In this document: piece after piece, positions 1 through 7,925 of the stretch
Numbering within the stretch: position 1 is the stretch's first letter
Layout of the letters: the number at the start of each line of letters is the position of its first letter
Assembly: GCF_001006005.1 (NCBI RefSeq)
Contig: NZ_CP011254.1
Location: forward strand, 2,294,001 to 2,358,000
Direction: 5' to 3'
DNA length: 64,000 nucleotides
DNA from: Serratia fonticola
Lineage (GTDB): Bacteria > Pseudomonadota > Gammaproteobacteria > Enterobacterales > Enterobacteriaceae
Notes under the pieces: model-generated
The model's input: the letters and a program-made list of their open reading frames with translations, nothing else
Told to the model about the DNA's origin: nothing
The model's database searches: none
Program-made: the position numbers and the translations under genes

Positions 1-891
1 CATAAAGTGGGCCGCGCCCTGCACTTTATCCAACACGTGGAGGTAATAGGGCAGGATCCCTGCATCAAACAGGGCGTTACTCAGCGTTGCCAGCGTATCC
101 GCGTTATCATTGATCCCTCGTAGCAGCACGCTTTGGTTCAGCAGCGTCACTCCGGCGCTACGCAACTGTGCCATACTGGCGCGCAGCGGTGGGTCAATCT
201 CGTTGGCATGATTGATATGGGTGACCATCAGCACCTGCAGGCGCGATGCCGAGAAGCGTTGGCACAGCGTGGCGGTGATGCGGGCGGGGATCACCACCGG
301 CAAGCGGGTATGAATACGCAGGCGTTTGAGGTGTGGGATAGCCTCCAGTTCCCCGATCAGCCAATCCAGTTCGTGGTCTTTGGCCATCAGCGGATCGCCC
401 CCGGAGAAAATAATTTCATCCAGTTCCGGGTGTTGACGGATATACTCCAACGCTTGAAGCCAGTTTGCCTTGTTGCCCTGGTTCTCCTGATAGGGGAAAT
501 GACGGCGGAAACAGTAGCGGCAGTTAACCGCACAGCCGCCTTTTACCAACAGCAGGGCACGGTTGCGATACTTGTGCAGCAACCCCGGCACCACGCTGCG
601 CTGTTCATCCAGCGGATCGGTGGTGAAGCCTGGGGCATCGATGAATTCTGCGCTGGCGGTGAGTACCTGGCGCAGCAGCGGGTCATTGGCATCACCGGGT
701 TGCATACGCGCGGCAAAGGCTCGCGGCACGCGTAGCGCAAACAGGCGGCGTGCATCGCGCCCCTGTGGCAGTTCCGGGTGCGTATTTAGTGACAGAAGCT
801 GCAGTAATTCATCTGGGTCGGTAATAACATCGGCGAGTTGATGCAACCAATCTTCTCTATGCGCCGTGTTTTGGGTTATAATGTGTGCCAT
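1..891 (-). CDS. epmB: EF-P (R)-beta-lysine pathway aminomutase EpmB (3' end cut by window edge)
   Basis: Radical SAM lysine 2,3-aminomutase that converts L-alpha-lysine to (R)-beta-lysine, the substrate EpmA attaches to elongation factor P. The frame runs open on the minus strand from ATG at 891 to base 1 (297 codons; the family is about 340), so only the C-terminus is missing. The protein begins MAHIITQNTAHREDW, close to E. coli EpmB as I recall it. The radical SAM cluster motif CAVNCRYC is encoded near 506-529, followed by RRHFPYQEN and the SGGDPLMAKD glycine-rich motif. It is divergent from efp with 42 bases between the starts, so enzyme and target protein share a promoter region. Confidence 0.96.
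   Translation of the reverse strand, partial: MAHIITQNTAHREDWLHQLADVITDPDELLQLLSLNTHPELPQGRDARRLFALRVPRAFAARMQPGDANDPLLRQVLTASAEFIDAPGFTTDPLDEQRSVVPGLLHKYRNRALLLVKGGCAVNCRYCFRRHFPYQENQGNKANWLQALEYIRQHPELDEIIFSGGDPLMAKDHELDWLIGELEAIPHLKRLRIHTRLPVVIPARITATLCQRFSASRLQVLMVTHINHANEIDPPLRASMAQLRSAGVTLLNQSVLLRGINDNADTLATLSNALFDAGILPYYLHVLDKVQGAAHFM
853..882 (+). promoter_or_regulatory. Candidate efp promoter
   Basis: A perfect -10 hexamer TATAAT lies at 877-882. The best -35 match is the weak TTCTCT at 853-858, 18 bases upstream. It overlaps the 5' end of epmB, which is read the other way. The assignment is inferred from sequence alone. Confidence 0.45.
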
Positions 892-933
892 TTTTTTGGC
901 TAAGCTACCAGTTTAAATTTTCAGAGGGCCATC

Positions 934-1500
934 ATGGCGACTTATTCTAGCAACGATTTCCGTCCGGGTCTTAAAATCATGTTCGAAGGCGAACCTTACG
1001 CTGTCGAATCCAGCGAGTTCGTTAAACCAGGTAAAGGCCAGGCTTTTGCGCGTGTAAAAATGCGTCGCCTGCTGACTGGCACCCGCGTTGAGAAAACCTT
1101 TAAGTCTACCGACTCCTGCGAAGGCGCGGACGTGGTAGATACCAACATGAACTACCTGTACAACGACGGTGAGTTCTACCACTTCATGCACCCTGAGACT
1201 TTTGAACAGCATCAGGTTGAAGAGAAAACCGTTTCTGACGTGGCTAAATGGCTGCAGGACAACGCGGAATGTATCGTCACCCTGTGGGATGGCCGTCCTA
1301 TCGCTGTGCTGCCACCGAACTTTATCGAAGCAGAAATCACTGATACCGATCCAGGCCTGAAAGGCGACACCGCAGGTACCGGCGGCAAGCCAGCTACCCT
1401 GAGCACCGGCGCAGTAGTTAAAGTGCCATTGTTCGTGCAGATTGGCGAAGTGATCAAGGTTGACACCCGCTCTGGCGAATACGTCTCCCGCGTTAAATAA
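934..1500 (+). CDS. efp: Elongation factor P
   Basis: Elongation factor P, 188 residues, the usual length. It binds between the P and E sites and restores peptide bond formation on ribosomes stalled at polyproline stretches. The N-terminal KOW-like domain carries the loop [10 protein letters not shown]. Lys34 in that loop is the residue that receives beta-lysine in E. coli and Salmonella. Two OB-fold domains follow and the protein ends in GEYVSRVK. The start ATG at 934 has the Shine-Dalgarno GAGGG at 923-927. Both modification enzymes, epmB (adjacent, divergent) and epmA (6834), are in this window, so EF-P is presumably lysylated. A terminator follows immediately. Confidence 0.99.
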   Translation: MATYSSNDFRPGLKIMFEGEPYAVESSEFVKPGKGQAFARVKMRRLLTGTRVEKTFKSTDSCEGADVVDTNMNYLYNDGEFYHFMHPETFEQHQVEEKTVSDVAKWLQDNAECIVTLWDGRPIAVLPPNFIEAEITDTDPGLKGDTAGTGGKPATLSTGAVVKVPLFVQIGEVIKVDTRSGEYVSRVK

Positions 1501-1509
1501 GTTTCAATA

Positions 1510-1534
1510 CAGAGGAACCCCCGAGGTTCCTCTG
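1510..1534 (+). terminator. Hairpin after efp
   Basis: A perfect 10-bp stem, CAGAGGAACC (1510-1519) with GGTTCCTCTG (1525-1534), around a 5-base loop, starts 10 bases after the efp stop. The following T-run is weak (TGTTAT), so termination may be partial. Confidence 0.7.
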
Positions 1535-1569
1535 TGTTATCCCTTTCCGTCACTCGTTGGCAGAACCGC

Positions 1570-1701
1570 ATGATGAAGAAAACGCTGTTGGCCGTGGTCT
1601 CTCTGTTGTTGCTGATGTCTCTCAGCGGCTGTAATACCTTCCGTGGTTTTGGTGAAGACGTTCAACACCTCGGCGGCGCGATTTCCCGCAGCGCTGGCTG
1701 A
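1570..1701 (+). CDS. ecnA: Entericidin A family lipoprotein
   Basis: A 43-residue lipoprotein reading MMKKTLLAVV, then LLLLMSLSGCNTFRGFGED, then VQHLGGAISRSAG. The lipobox LSGC puts the lipidated cysteine at residue 21. The mature peptide is about 23 residues with the entericidin core FGEDVQHLGGAISR. In E. coli, ecnA is described as the antidote to the bacteriolytic lipoprotein ecnB, and the two lie in tandem as here. The start is taken at the first of two ATG codons (1570). The gene is too short for most automatic gene calls. Function is inferred from family and position. Confidence 0.88.
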   Translation: MMKKTLLAVVSLLLLMSLSGCNTFRGFGEDVQHLGGAISRSAG

Positions 1702-1784
1702 AATCAATTAGCGCCATTAATCGGATAATACAGAAAAATCCGTTTATTCCGGCAACCCTCCTGATTTTTACTACGCTTAGAGAG

Positions 1785-1791
1785 CTACACT
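1785..1791 (+). promoter_or_regulatory. Sigma-S-like -10 element upstream of ecnB
   Basis: CTACACT matches the CTAYACT-type -10 element favoured by RpoS and lies 31 bases before the ecnB start. E. coli ecnB is reported to be RpoS dependent. No clear -35 is seen, which fits a sigma-S promoter, but the call remains inference. Confidence 0.4.
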
Positions 1792-1821
1792 TTTTCACTA
1801 ATAACGAATAAGGGTAATCTT

Positions 1822-1953
1822 ATGCTGAAGAAAACTATTTTCGCCATTTTTTCCTTGTTGATCCTGTCATCGCTGGTGGGCTGTAATACTACCGAAGGCG
1901 TGGGCAAAGATGTTGAAGCTGGTGGTCAGGCGATCCAGCGTAGCGCACAGTAA
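1822..1953 (+). CDS. ecnB: Entericidin B family lipoprotein
   Basis: A 43-residue lipoprotein starting [20 protein letters not shown] with lipobox LVGC (Cys21). Its mature part, [20 protein letters not shown], matches the entericidin B pattern. In E. coli this small membrane lipoprotein is linked to programmed lysis in stationary phase under RpoS and osmotic control. It follows ecnA by 120 bases and has its own sigma-S-like -10 upstream, so it is probably transcribed independently. A Shine-Dalgarno-like AGGG sits at 1811-1814. The gene length equals that of ecnA and the two proteins share the CNT start of the mature chain, which indicates tandem duplication. Confidence 0.9.
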   Translation: MLKKTIFAIFSLLILSSLVGCNTTEGVGKDVEAGGQAIQRSAQ

Positions 1954-1988
1954 TTAAGACCGCACATTGGGCACTGCATGTTGCTAAA

Positions 1989-2029
1989 CGGGCGCAGCGT
2001 GCAGCGCCCCTACAGTCGAACATGTTCAG
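1989..2029 (-). repeat. Bipartite palindromic repeat, copy 1
   Basis: An intergenic element made of a GGGCGC/GCGCCC stem around AGCGTGCA, then CCCTAC, then a palindrome around AACATGTT. It matches the reverse complement of 7831-7875 at about 36 of 39 positions. It lies between ecnB and the sugE promoter and could act as a hairpin terminator for ecnB. It is reported on the minus strand to show that it is inverted relative to copy 2. Confidence 0.75.
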
Positions 2030-2066
2030 CACCGGCAAATATGAGCAACCTTGCCATTTCGTCGCC

Positions 2067-2096
2067 TTGTGACTTGCCACCTTCGTTGGTTATAAT
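2067..2096 (+). promoter_or_regulatory. Candidate sugE promoter
   Basis: TTGTGA (2067-2072) and a consensus TATAAT (2091-2096) are separated by 18 bases. Transcription would start near 2103, just ahead of the guanidine-II riboswitch hairpins, which is the expected layout for a riboswitch leader. Confidence 0.65.
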
Positions 2097-2116
2097 CTAC
2101 GTCTTCAATCAGCCAA

Positions 2117-2160
2117 GTGGGACGACCCGCCTGCGCTTCTGTTGTCTGGGGACGACCCCA
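2117..2160 (+). promoter_or_regulatory. Guanidine-II (mini-ykkC) riboswitch
   Basis: Two short hairpins carry identical ACGA loops: GTGGG-ACGA-CCCGC at 2117-2130 and TGGGG-ACGA-CCCCA at 2147-2160, joined by 16 bases. Paired GC-rich stems with ACGR tetraloops are the signature of the guanidine-II riboswitch class, which typically precedes sugE-type guanidine exporters. Guanidine binding to the kissing loops is known to expose the ribosome binding site. The second hairpin ends 8 bases before the Shine-Dalgarno GGAG (2169-2172) of sugE, which suits translational control. Confidence 0.93.
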
Positions 2161-2180
2161 TCAGTTCTGGAGCCAGTGTC

Positions 2181-2498
2181 ATGGCATGGATCATTTTGCT
2201 TTTTGCGGGCCTGTTAGAGGTCGTCTGGGCTATTGGCCTTAAATACACCCACGGTTTTACCCGTTTGACCCCCAGTTTGATTACCGTCGCTGCGATGGTG
2301 GTGAGTATGGTGTTGCTGGCACACGCCATGAAAACGTTGCCTGCGGGCACGGCTTACGCCGTGTGGACCGGGATTGGGGCGGTGGGCGCGGCGGTAATGG
2401 GCATGGTGCTGCTCGGTGAGTCGACCAACATCATGCGTATTCTCAGCCTGTGCCTGATCGTGGCCGGGATCCTGGGGCTAAAATTCAGCAGTCAATGA
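2181..2498 (+). CDS. sugE: Guanidinium exporter SugE/Gdx (SMR family)
   Basis: Small multidrug resistance family transporter, 105 residues, with four transmembrane helices. It works as an antiparallel dimer that exports guanidinium in exchange for protons. Helix 1 contains the conserved membrane glutamate in [16 protein letters not shown] (Glu13), and the rest follows the Gdx pattern ([21 protein letters not shown]). I chose ATG 2181 because it has GGAG eight bases upstream and gives the family length. An upstream in-frame TTG at 2142 would start inside the riboswitch. The guanidine-II riboswitch directly upstream supports guanidine as the physiological substrate. The 3' end overlaps the convergent blc stop by 7 bases. 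Confidence 0.96.
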   Translation: MAWIILLFAGLLEVVWAIGLKYTHGFTRLTPSLITVAAMVVSMVLLAHAMKTLPAGTAYAVWTGIGAVGAAVMGMVLLGESTNIMRILSLCLIVAGILGLKFSSQ

Positions 2499-3025
2499 GT
2501 GGGCTGCTGATTGACCCAGATTAACGCTTCGGTATCAAAGCCGTAGCCTTTGGCAATCTGCACCAGTCTGTCGCGCGTGGCGGCTTCCAACGTCGGCGTG
2601 CGCGACAATATCCACAGATAGTCGCGGTTTGGGCCACAAACCAGCGCATAACGGTATTCCGGATCGAGTTCGATGACGTTATAGCCGCCATAGAAAGGGC
2701 CGAAGAATGAGACTTTCAGCGAGGCCGTTTGCGGCGAGCCGATAAAATACGCCTTGCCTTCGCTCTCCTGCCATTGCTGTTTTTTGCTATCGAAACCCCG
2801 GTTAATCACCTTCAGACCGCCGTCTGTGCGCGGGCTGTAATTGGCCGTAACCTGCTCCAGGCCTCGTTCAAAGCGATGATCCAGACGCGCGATTTCATAC
2901 CAGGTGCCCAGATAGCGTTTGCTATCGAAGTTATCTATGACCTTGACGTCCTTCGGGGGTGTCACGCTACAGGCAACGGAAACGAGGGCGGATAAAATGA
3001 CGCACAGCTTTGACCACAAACGCAT
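2492..3025 (-). CDS. blc: Outer membrane lipocalin Blc
   Basis: Bacterial lipocalin, 177 residues, a lipoprotein anchored to the outer membrane that binds fatty acids and lysophospholipids. The signal peptide [19 protein letters not shown] ends at the acylated cysteine (residue 19). The lipocalin signature [20 protein letters not shown] follows with the conserved G-x-W. Further family motifs include [24 protein letters not shown] 3025 is preceded by AGGAG. The frame stays open for 94 more codons upstream, but that extension has no signal peptide and no ribosome site. In E. coli blc is next to sugE, as here. Stress or stationary-phase control is known for the family and not visible in this sequence. 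Confidence 0.96.
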   Translation of the reverse strand: MRLWSKLCVILSALVSVACSVTPPKDVKVIDNFDSKRYLGTWYEIARLDHRFERGLEQVTANYSPRTDGGLKVINRGFDSKKQQWQESEGKAYFIGSPQTASLKVSFFGPFYGGYNVIELDPEYRYALVCGPNRDYLWILSRTPTLEAATRDRLVQIAKGYGFDTEALIWVNQQPTH

Positions 3026-3089
3026 GGGTGACTCCTGTTTTTCAGTTACAGATAAACAGTGTAGTCGAAAGAGTGGGAGTCGCGGAATA

Positions 3090-3113
3090 GGCGGCCAACG
3101 GGAGTTGGCCGCC
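3090..3113 (-). terminator. Terminator-like hairpin at the end of the frd operon
   Basis: A perfect 10-bp GC-rich stem, GGCGGCCAAC (3090-3099) with GTTGGCCGCC (3104-3113) and loop GGGA, lies 7 bases past the frdD stop and before blc on the minus strand. The U-run is poor (TATTCC). Confidence 0.65.
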
Positions 3114-3120
3114 AGAGGTC

Positions 3121-3480
3121 TTACAGCGTGACGACCCCGATCAGGGTTACGACGCTCAGGATAGCTGCCAGACCGTAGAACACCCATTTGCCTGCAGGCA
3201 CGTGGATTTTCAGATCGTGCATGGCATGGTGGATACGGTGTAGCCCGCACCACAATGGCAAAATGATCATCAGCAGCAGGAACAGGCGGCCGATCCAGCT
3301 TTGGCAAAATGCTAAGACGCGCTCATAACCTAAAGCTTCGCCGGGGAACAGGCCTAGTGGCAGCAGGATGCCGACCAGCAGCACGATAGCCGGAGCAACG
3401 ATCGCTCCCCACATACCGCCAGCGCCAAATAATCCCCAGAAAACCGGCTCGTCAGAGCGCTTAGGTGATTGATTTATCAT
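3121..3480 (-). CDS. frdD: Fumarate reductase membrane anchor subunit D
   Basis: 13-kDa membrane anchor of menaquinol:fumarate reductase, 119 residues, with three predicted transmembrane helices (about 22-45, 60-80 and 98-118). With FrdC it holds FrdAB on the cytoplasmic face of the inner membrane and forms the quinol site. It starts [20 protein letters not shown], the typical FrdD N-terminus. It is the last gene of frdABCD, 12 bases after the frdC stop, with a hairpin just after. In E. coli ampC follows frdD and has its promoter within it; no ampC is present at this locus. Confidence 0.97.
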   Translation of the reverse strand: MINQSPKRSDEPVFWGLFGAGGMWGAIVAPAIVLLVGILLPLGLFPGEALGYERVLAFCQSWIGRLFLLLMIILPLWCGLHRIHHAMHDLKIHVPAGKWVFYGLAAILSVVTLIGVVTL

Positions 3481-3492
3481 GTTTCCTCCGGA

Positions 3493-3885
3493 TTACAGTA
3501 ACGCTACGGCGAGAATGATCACGGTGACGACGATCGTCACTGCCCACAGCGCCTTAACGATTGGCTCCGGCCCCATTTTCTCGCTGTTGACGACGATATT
3601 GGCGGCTTTCGGTGCCAGATCGAACCAGGTTTTGGTATGCAGTGCGGCGGCCAGCAGGGCGATGATGTTAATCAGCAGCACCAGCGGGTTTTGCAGGAAG
3701 CCGACAAACCCGGCCCAGCTTTCAGGGCCACCCTTCAGGGCAAAGACGCCGTAGATCAGCACGATGCTGAACCACACCGCCAGCACCGAAGTACCTTCAC
3801 GCAGCATGTAGAAACGGTAGAAACCCAGCTTTTGCCACCAGGTTGGCGTCATGGTACGCACATAGGGCTTACGTTGTGTTGTCAT
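3493..3885 (-). CDS. frdC: Fumarate reductase membrane anchor subunit C
   Basis: 15-kDa membrane anchor of fumarate reductase, 130 residues, the family length, with three hydrophobic helices. It begins [20 protein letters not shown], matching the FrdC family ([19 protein letters not shown]). FrdC and FrdD bind menaquinol and pass electrons to the FrdB iron-sulfur clusters. The gene follows frdB by 15 bases in the same operon and precedes frdD by 12 bases, so the subunits are co-expressed. It has its own ribosome site (GGGAGG) ahead of ATG 3885. Confidence 0.98.
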   Translation of the reverse strand: MTTQRKPYVRTMTPTWWQKLGFYRFYMLREGTSVLAVWFSIVLIYGVFALKGGPESWAGFVGFLQNPLVLLINIIALLAAALHTKTWFDLAPKAANIVVNSEKMGPEPIVKALWAVTIVVTVIILAVALL

Positions 3886-3900
3886 TGCTGTCTCCCTCCC

Positions 3901-4635
3901 TTATTGCGGTTTCAGCATTGCGATCATGAAGTCTTTGGCACTCTCTACCTTGCCCTGCTGGATCGCAGCGGCCGGGTCGACGTGTTTTGGACAGACTTCA
4001 GAGCAGTAGCCAACAAACGTACAGGACCAGACACCGTTCTGGCCGTTAAGCAGCGGCATACGCTGTTTCTTGCCGTGGTCGCGGTTATCCAGGTTATAAC
4101 GGTGTGCCAGCGTAATCGCTGCCGGGCCGATAAACTCCTGATTCAGGCCGAACTGTGGGCAAGCGGCATAGCACAGGCCACAGTTGATGCAGCCGGAGAA
4201 CTGGTGATACTTCGCCATTTGCGCCGGGGTCTGCACGTTCGGGCCATCTTCCGGTTTGCGATCGTTGCCGATGATGTAAGGCTTAATCGCTTCCAGGCTC
4301 TCGATAAAGTGGGTCATATCCACCACCAGATCGCGCTCGATCGGGAAGTTGCCCAACGCCTCAACCTTCATGCCATCGGTATATTCACGCAGGAAGGTTT
4401 TACAGGCCAGCTTAGGCACGCGGTTGACCATCATGCCGCAAGAGCCACAGATGGCCATACGGCACGACCAGCGATAGGACAGGTCTGGTGCCAGGTTATC
4501 TTTGATATAACCCAGTGCGTCCAGCAGCGAAGTCTGCTCATCGTAAGGTACGCTGAAGGTCTCGAAATGCGGCTCGGCGTCGCGTTCCGGGTTATAGCGC
4601 ATGACCTCGATTTTCAGGGTTTTCAGCTCAGCCAT
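3901..4635 (-). CDS. frdB: Fumarate reductase iron-sulfur subunit
   Basis: Electron-transfer subunit, 244 residues. It carries the [2Fe-2S] ligands in [15 protein letters not shown] plus a downstream cysteine (PKLACKTF). The [4Fe-4S] and [3Fe-4S] ligands are in [15 protein letters not shown] and the later [17 protein letters not shown]. It passes electrons from menaquinol to the FrdA flavin. ATG 4635 starts [19 protein letters not shown] and matches the known N-terminus. The 20-residue upstream extension is basic and lies inside the frdA 3' end, so I reject it. The start overlaps the frdA stop by 8 bases, an arrangement that suggests translational coupling. Confidence 0.98.
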   Translation of the reverse strand: MAELKTLKIEVMRYNPERDAEPHFETFSVPYDEQTSLLDALGYIKDNLAPDLSYRWSCRMAICGSCGMMVNRVPKLACKTFLREYTDGMKVEALGNFPIERDLVVDMTHFIESLEAIKPYIIGNDRKPEDGPNVQTPAQMAKYHQFSGCINCGLCYAACPQFGLNQEFIGPAAITLAHRYNLDNRDHGKKQRMPLLNGQNGVWSCTFVGYCSEVCPKHVDPAAAIQQGKVESAKDFMIAMLKPQ

Positions 4636-6430
4636 TCGCCTGCTCCTTATCCTTTCTCTCTTTGTCCTGCGCTTCGGCTGCGGCGCCATAAACACGCTTG
4701 GCCGGTGGCAGTTTGGTAATTTTCACGTCGCTGTACTCCAGGCGTGGTGCACCGTTCGGGTTATGGAACGCCAGCGTATGTTTCAGGAAGTTCACGTCGT
4801 CACGCTCGGTGCAACCTTCGTCGAGACGCTGGTGTGCGCCGCGAGATTCTTTACGGTTGAAGGCCGAGTGCGCCATACATTCGGCAACGTCCAGGCCATA
4901 GCCCAGCTCGATGGTGTACAGCAGATCGGTGTTGAACACGCTGGAGTTGTCGGTAATTTTGACGCGCTTGAAGCGCTCTTTCAGCTCCGCCAGCTTATCG
5001 ATGGTTTTCTGCATCAGTTCCGGCGTACGGTAGATACCACAGCCTTCTTCCATCGACAGACCCATTTCATCGCGGATCTTCGACCAGTTCTCGCTACCTT
5101 CCTGCTTCATCAGGTTGCTGAGGCGGGTTTCCACGTCGCGGCCTTGTGCTTCCAAAGCGCTGCCGTTGGCCGGGCCACTTTCCAGCGCGCGGCGTGCTGC
5201 GTGTTCACCTGCCACACGCCCAAACACCACCAGCTCAGCCAGCGAGTTGGAACCCAGGCGGTTCGCGCCGTGCAGACCAACCGAGGAACATTCGCCGACG
5301 GCGAACAGGCCTTTGATGCGGGTTTCACAGTTTTGATCGGTTTCGATACCGCCCATGGTGTAGTGCGCGGTTGGGCGGACCGGGATTGGATCTTTAACGG
5401 GATCGACACCCACGTAGGCTTTCGACAGTTCACAGATGAACGGCAGACGTTCCAGCAGTTTCTTCTCGCCCAGGTGGCGCAGATCCAGATAGACCACGTC
5501 GCCGCGCGGGGTGGCGATGGTGCGGCCAGCACGCCATTCATGCCAGAAAGCCTGCGACACTTTGTCACGCGGGCCCAGCTCCATATATTTGTTTCTTGGC
5601 TCGCCCAGCGGGGTTTCCGGGCCCATACCGTAGTCTTGCAGGTAGCGGTAGCCGTCTTTGTTAACCAGAATACCGCCTTCACCGCGGCAGCCTTCAGTCA
5701 TCAGGATGCCTGAGCCTGGCAGGCCGGTTGGGTGATATTGCACAAACTCCATGTCGCGCAGTGGCACGCCGTGGTGGAACGCCATCCCCATACCGTCGCC
5801 GGTGACGATGCCGCCGTTGGTGTTATAGCGATAAACACGGCCTGCACCACCGGTGGCCATGATGACCGCGTTGGCACGGATCTGCACGCGAGTGCCTTCC
5901 ATCATGTTCATGGCAACCACGCCGCGCGCCTGGCCATCATCTACCAGTACGTCCAGCACGAAGTGCTCGTCGAAACGTTGGATTTGCGGATACTTCAGCG
6001 AAGTCTGGAACAGGGTGTGCAGCATGTGGAAGCCGGTTTTATCGGCGGCAAACCAGGTACGTTCAATCTTCATGCCACCAAAGCGGCGCACGTTGACCGA
6101 ACCGTCTGGCTTACGGCTCCACGGGCAACCCCATTGCTCCAACTGGGCCATTTCACGTGGGCAGCTGTGAACAAAGTGGTCGACCACGTCCTGCTCACAC
6201 AGCCAGTCGCCACCGGCTACGGTGTCCTGGAAGTGATAGTCGTAGCTGTCGTGATCCTGAGTGACTGCGGCGGAGCCCCCTTCGGCGGCTACCGTGTGGC
6301 TACGCATTGGATATACTTTAGATATCAGCGCGATTTTCAGTTGGGGATTGGCTTCCGCGGCGGCTATAGCGGCCCGTAAACCAGCTCCCCCGGCACCAAT
6401 GATGGCTAGGTCGGCGTTAAAGGTTTGCAC
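4628..6430 (-). CDS. frdA: Fumarate reductase flavoprotein subunit
   Basis: Catalytic subunit that reduces fumarate to succinate in anaerobic respiration, 600 residues. The N-terminal dinucleotide-binding motif is [12 protein letters not shown] (10-21). His45 in [11 protein letters not shown] is the residue that covalently binds FAD. The active-site region contains HPTGLPGSG and [10 protein letters not shown], and substrate-binding motifs appear near [21 protein letters not shown] 6430 is preceded by GGAGG. It heads frdABCD, with a promoter and FNR-like box about 150-190 bases upstream. The family is close to succinate dehydrogenase SdhA, but operon make-up and FrdC/FrdD identify it as fumarate reductase. 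Confidence 0.99.
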   Translation of the reverse strand: MQTFNADLAIIGAGGAGLRAAIAAAEANPQLKIALISKVYPMRSHTVAAEGGSAAVTQDHDSYDYHFQDTVAGGDWLCEQDVVDHFVHSCPREMAQLEQWGCPWSRKPDGSVNVRRFGGMKIERTWFAADKTGFHMLHTLFQTSLKYPQIQRFDEHFVLDVLVDDGQARGVVAMNMMEGTRVQIRANAVIMATGGAGRVYRYNTNGGIVTGDGMGMAFHHGVPLRDMEFVQYHPTGLPGSGILMTEGCRGEGGILVNKDGYRYLQDYGMGPETPLGEPRNKYMELGPRDKVSQAFWHEWRAGRTIATPRGDVVYLDLRHLGEKKLLERLPFICELSKAYVGVDPVKDPIPVRPTAHYTMGGIETDQNCETRIKGLFAVGECSSVGLHGANRLGSNSLAELVVFGRVAGEHAARRALESGPANGSALEAQGRDVETRLSNLMKQEGSENWSKIRDEMGLSMEEGCGIYRTPELMQKTIDKLAELKERFKRVKITDNSSVFNTDLLYTIELGYGLDVAECMAHSAFNRKESRGAHQRLDEGCTERDDVNFLKHTLAFHNPNGAPRLEYSDVKITKLPPAKRVYGAAAEAQDKERKDKEQANG

Positions 6431-6833
6431 TGCACTCCTCCAATGTTCTCGTTAAAACGACAATTTAATTAATCTATGCTTAATATTTATAAAGGTGCTT
6501 CGGGTGCTAAGCTAAATTCAGTGACTTTTTAAACTAAACACTAAGGATAGATAACTGCTACCGAATATAGGGTTATCACTATACCTAAAGTTAAGTAGTA
6601 GAAATTTGATGTGATCGATTGTTTTGCCTTTTAACCGTTACGCAAGAGGCATTCCTGCAAAAATAAGGTGTTGCCTCGCCTTTGTCTTTGATTAGCGCGA
6701 TTGTCGGTGGTTTATATGGCTTATATGTTTTTTATGATTTTAATGTAGACCAGCGCACACAATAGCCAAGAATTTGTTTGCTTGAGAGGATGCGAGTAGA
6801 CTGCACCCCCTGTTTGATTTCGGAGTAATTACC
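6431..6833. promoter_or_regulatory. Divergent frdA-epmA intergenic region
   Basis: 403 bases without a gene between two divergent starts. The half nearest frdA is AT-rich and holds the frd promoter and FNR-like box (listed separately). The half nearest epmA shows no strong consensus promoter to my eye. No small open frame with a good ribosome site was seen. Confidence 0.7.
6578..6618 (-). promoter_or_regulatory. frdA promoter with FNR-type box
   Basis: On the minus strand TCGATCACATCAA (6606-6618) is followed 22 bases later by the -10 TATAGT (6578-6583). As I recall the E. coli frdA promoter, it has TCGATCTCGTCAA with the same 22-base distance to its TATACT. The centre would lie near -41.5 for a start at about 6571, the class II activator position used by FNR. 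The halves are one base closer than the TTGAT-N4-ATCAA consensus, as in my recollection of E. coli. Anaerobic activation by FNR is therefore likely but inferred. Confidence 0.62.
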
Positions 6834-7811
6834 ATGAGCGAAACGGCAAGCTGGCAGCCAAGTGCACCCATCGCCAATTTGTTGAAGCGCGCAGCGATAC
6901 TGGCTGAGATCCGGCGTTTCTTTGCCGATCGTGGCGTATTGGAGGTTGAGACCCCGGCCATGAGCCAGGCGACAGTCACCGACATCCACCTGGTCCCGTT
7001 CCAGACGCGTTTCGTCGGCCCGGGCGCGGCAGATGGCCTGACGCTGTACATGATGACCAGCCCGGAATACCACATGAAGCGCCTGCTGGCGGCAGGGAGC
7101 GGCCCGATCTATCAGATGGGGCGCAGCTTCCGTAATGAAGAAGCGGGGCGGCATCACAACCCTGAATTCACCATGCTGGAATGGTATCGCCCGCACTATG
7201 ATATGTACCGCCTGATGAACGAGGTGGACGATCTGCTGCAACAGGTATTGGATTGCGACAGTGCCGAAACCCTGTCCTATCAGCAGGCATTCCTGCGCCA
7301 TCTGGATCTCGATCCGCTGTCGGCAGAGAAGGCACAGCTGCGCGAGGCTGCGGCCAAGCTCGATCTGAGCAACATTGCCGATACGGAAGAAGACCGCGAT
7401 ACCTTGCTGCAACTGCTGTTTACCGTGGGCGTCGAACCCCATATCGGCCGTGATAAACCGGCATTCGTTTACCACTTCCCGGCTTCACAGGCCTCGCTGG
7501 CAGAGATCAGCACCGAAGATCACCGTGTCGCGGAGCGGTTCGAGGTCTATTTCAAAGGCCTTGAGTTGGCGAATGGTTTCCGCGAGTTGACCGACGGCGA
7601 TGAGCAACGCCAGCGCTTTACGCAGGACAATCGTAAACGCCTGGCGCGTGGCTTGCCGGAGCACCCGATTGATAACAATCTGCTGGATGCCTTGAAGCAT
7701 GGTATGCCGGAGTGTGCGGGCGTGGCATTGGGCGTCGATCGTTTGGTGATGTTGGCGTTGGGAGCCGAAAGCCTGAGCGAAGTGATCGCGTTTCCGGTCA
7801 GCCGGGCATAA
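6834..7811 (+). CDS. epmA: EF-P (R)-beta-lysine ligase EpmA
   Basis: Paralogue of class II lysyl-tRNA synthetase (also GenX, PoxA, YjeA), 325 residues. It lacks the N-terminal anticodon-binding domain and transfers (R)-beta-lysine to Lys34 of EF-P instead of to tRNA. Class II motif 2 is visible as [20 protein letters not shown] around residues 96-115, and motif 3 as [15 protein letters not shown] near 296-310. The start [20 protein letters not shown] matches the family and has GGAG upstream (6823-6826). It stands alone, divergent from frdA, and ends in a repeat-derived hairpin and a terminator. With efp and epmB at the left edge it completes the modification pathway. Confidence 0.98.
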   Translation: MSETASWQPSAPIANLLKRAAILAEIRRFFADRGVLEVETPAMSQATVTDIHLVPFQTRFVGPGAADGLTLYMMTSPEYHMKRLLAAGSGPIYQMGRSFRNEEAGRHHNPEFTMLEWYRPHYDMYRLMNEVDDLLQQVLDCDSAETLSYQQAFLRHLDLDPLSAEKAQLREAAAKLDLSNIADTEEDRDTLLQLLFTVGVEPHIGRDKPAFVYHFPASQASLAEISTEDHRVAERFEVYFKGLELANGFRELTDGDEQRQRFTQDNRKRLARGLPEHPIDNNLLDALKHGMPECAGVALGVDRLVMLALGAESLSEVIAFPVSRA

Positions 7812-7830
7812 CCGCGTCCTCGTGCAATGT

Positions 7831-7875
7831 AGGGTCGAACATGTTTGACCGTAGGGGCGCTGCATGCTGCGCCCG
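7831..7875 (+). repeat. Bipartite palindromic repeat, copy 2 (terminator-like)
   Basis: GTCGAAC-ATG-TTTGAC (near-palindrome), then GTAGG, then the stem GGGCGC/GCGCCC around TGCATGCT, followed by GTTTTTTA. It is the inverted counterpart of 1989-2029, at about 36 of 39 positions. The stem plus T-run probably terminates epmA transcription. Confidence 0.75.
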
Positions 7876-7888
7876 TTTTTTATCCAGT

Positions 7889-7921
7889 AAAAAGGGTTCG
7901 GTTTGTTGCCGAACCCTTTTT
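7889..7921. terminator. Bidirectional terminator between epmA and mscM
   Basis: The stem GGGTTCGG (7894-7901) / CCGAACCC (7909-7916) is flanked by an A-run on the left and a T-run on the right, so it can stop transcripts of both epmA (+) and psd-mscM (-). Confidence 0.9.
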
Positions 7922-7925
7922 GCTT

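Noticed and set aside
1570..1953. The ecnA/ecnB pair as a novel toxin-antitoxin system
   Set aside because: Both match known entericidins in length, lipobox and core motif, and lie in the known place next to efp and sugE.
2142..2180. TTG start at 2142 for sugE adding 13 residues
   Set aside because: The extension lies inside the second riboswitch hairpin and is not part of the SMR fold; ATG 2181 has a good ribosome site and the correct length.
3637..6379. Long open frames opposite frdB and frdA
   Set aside because: They are antisense shadows of well conserved frd genes, with no known motifs and atypical composition.
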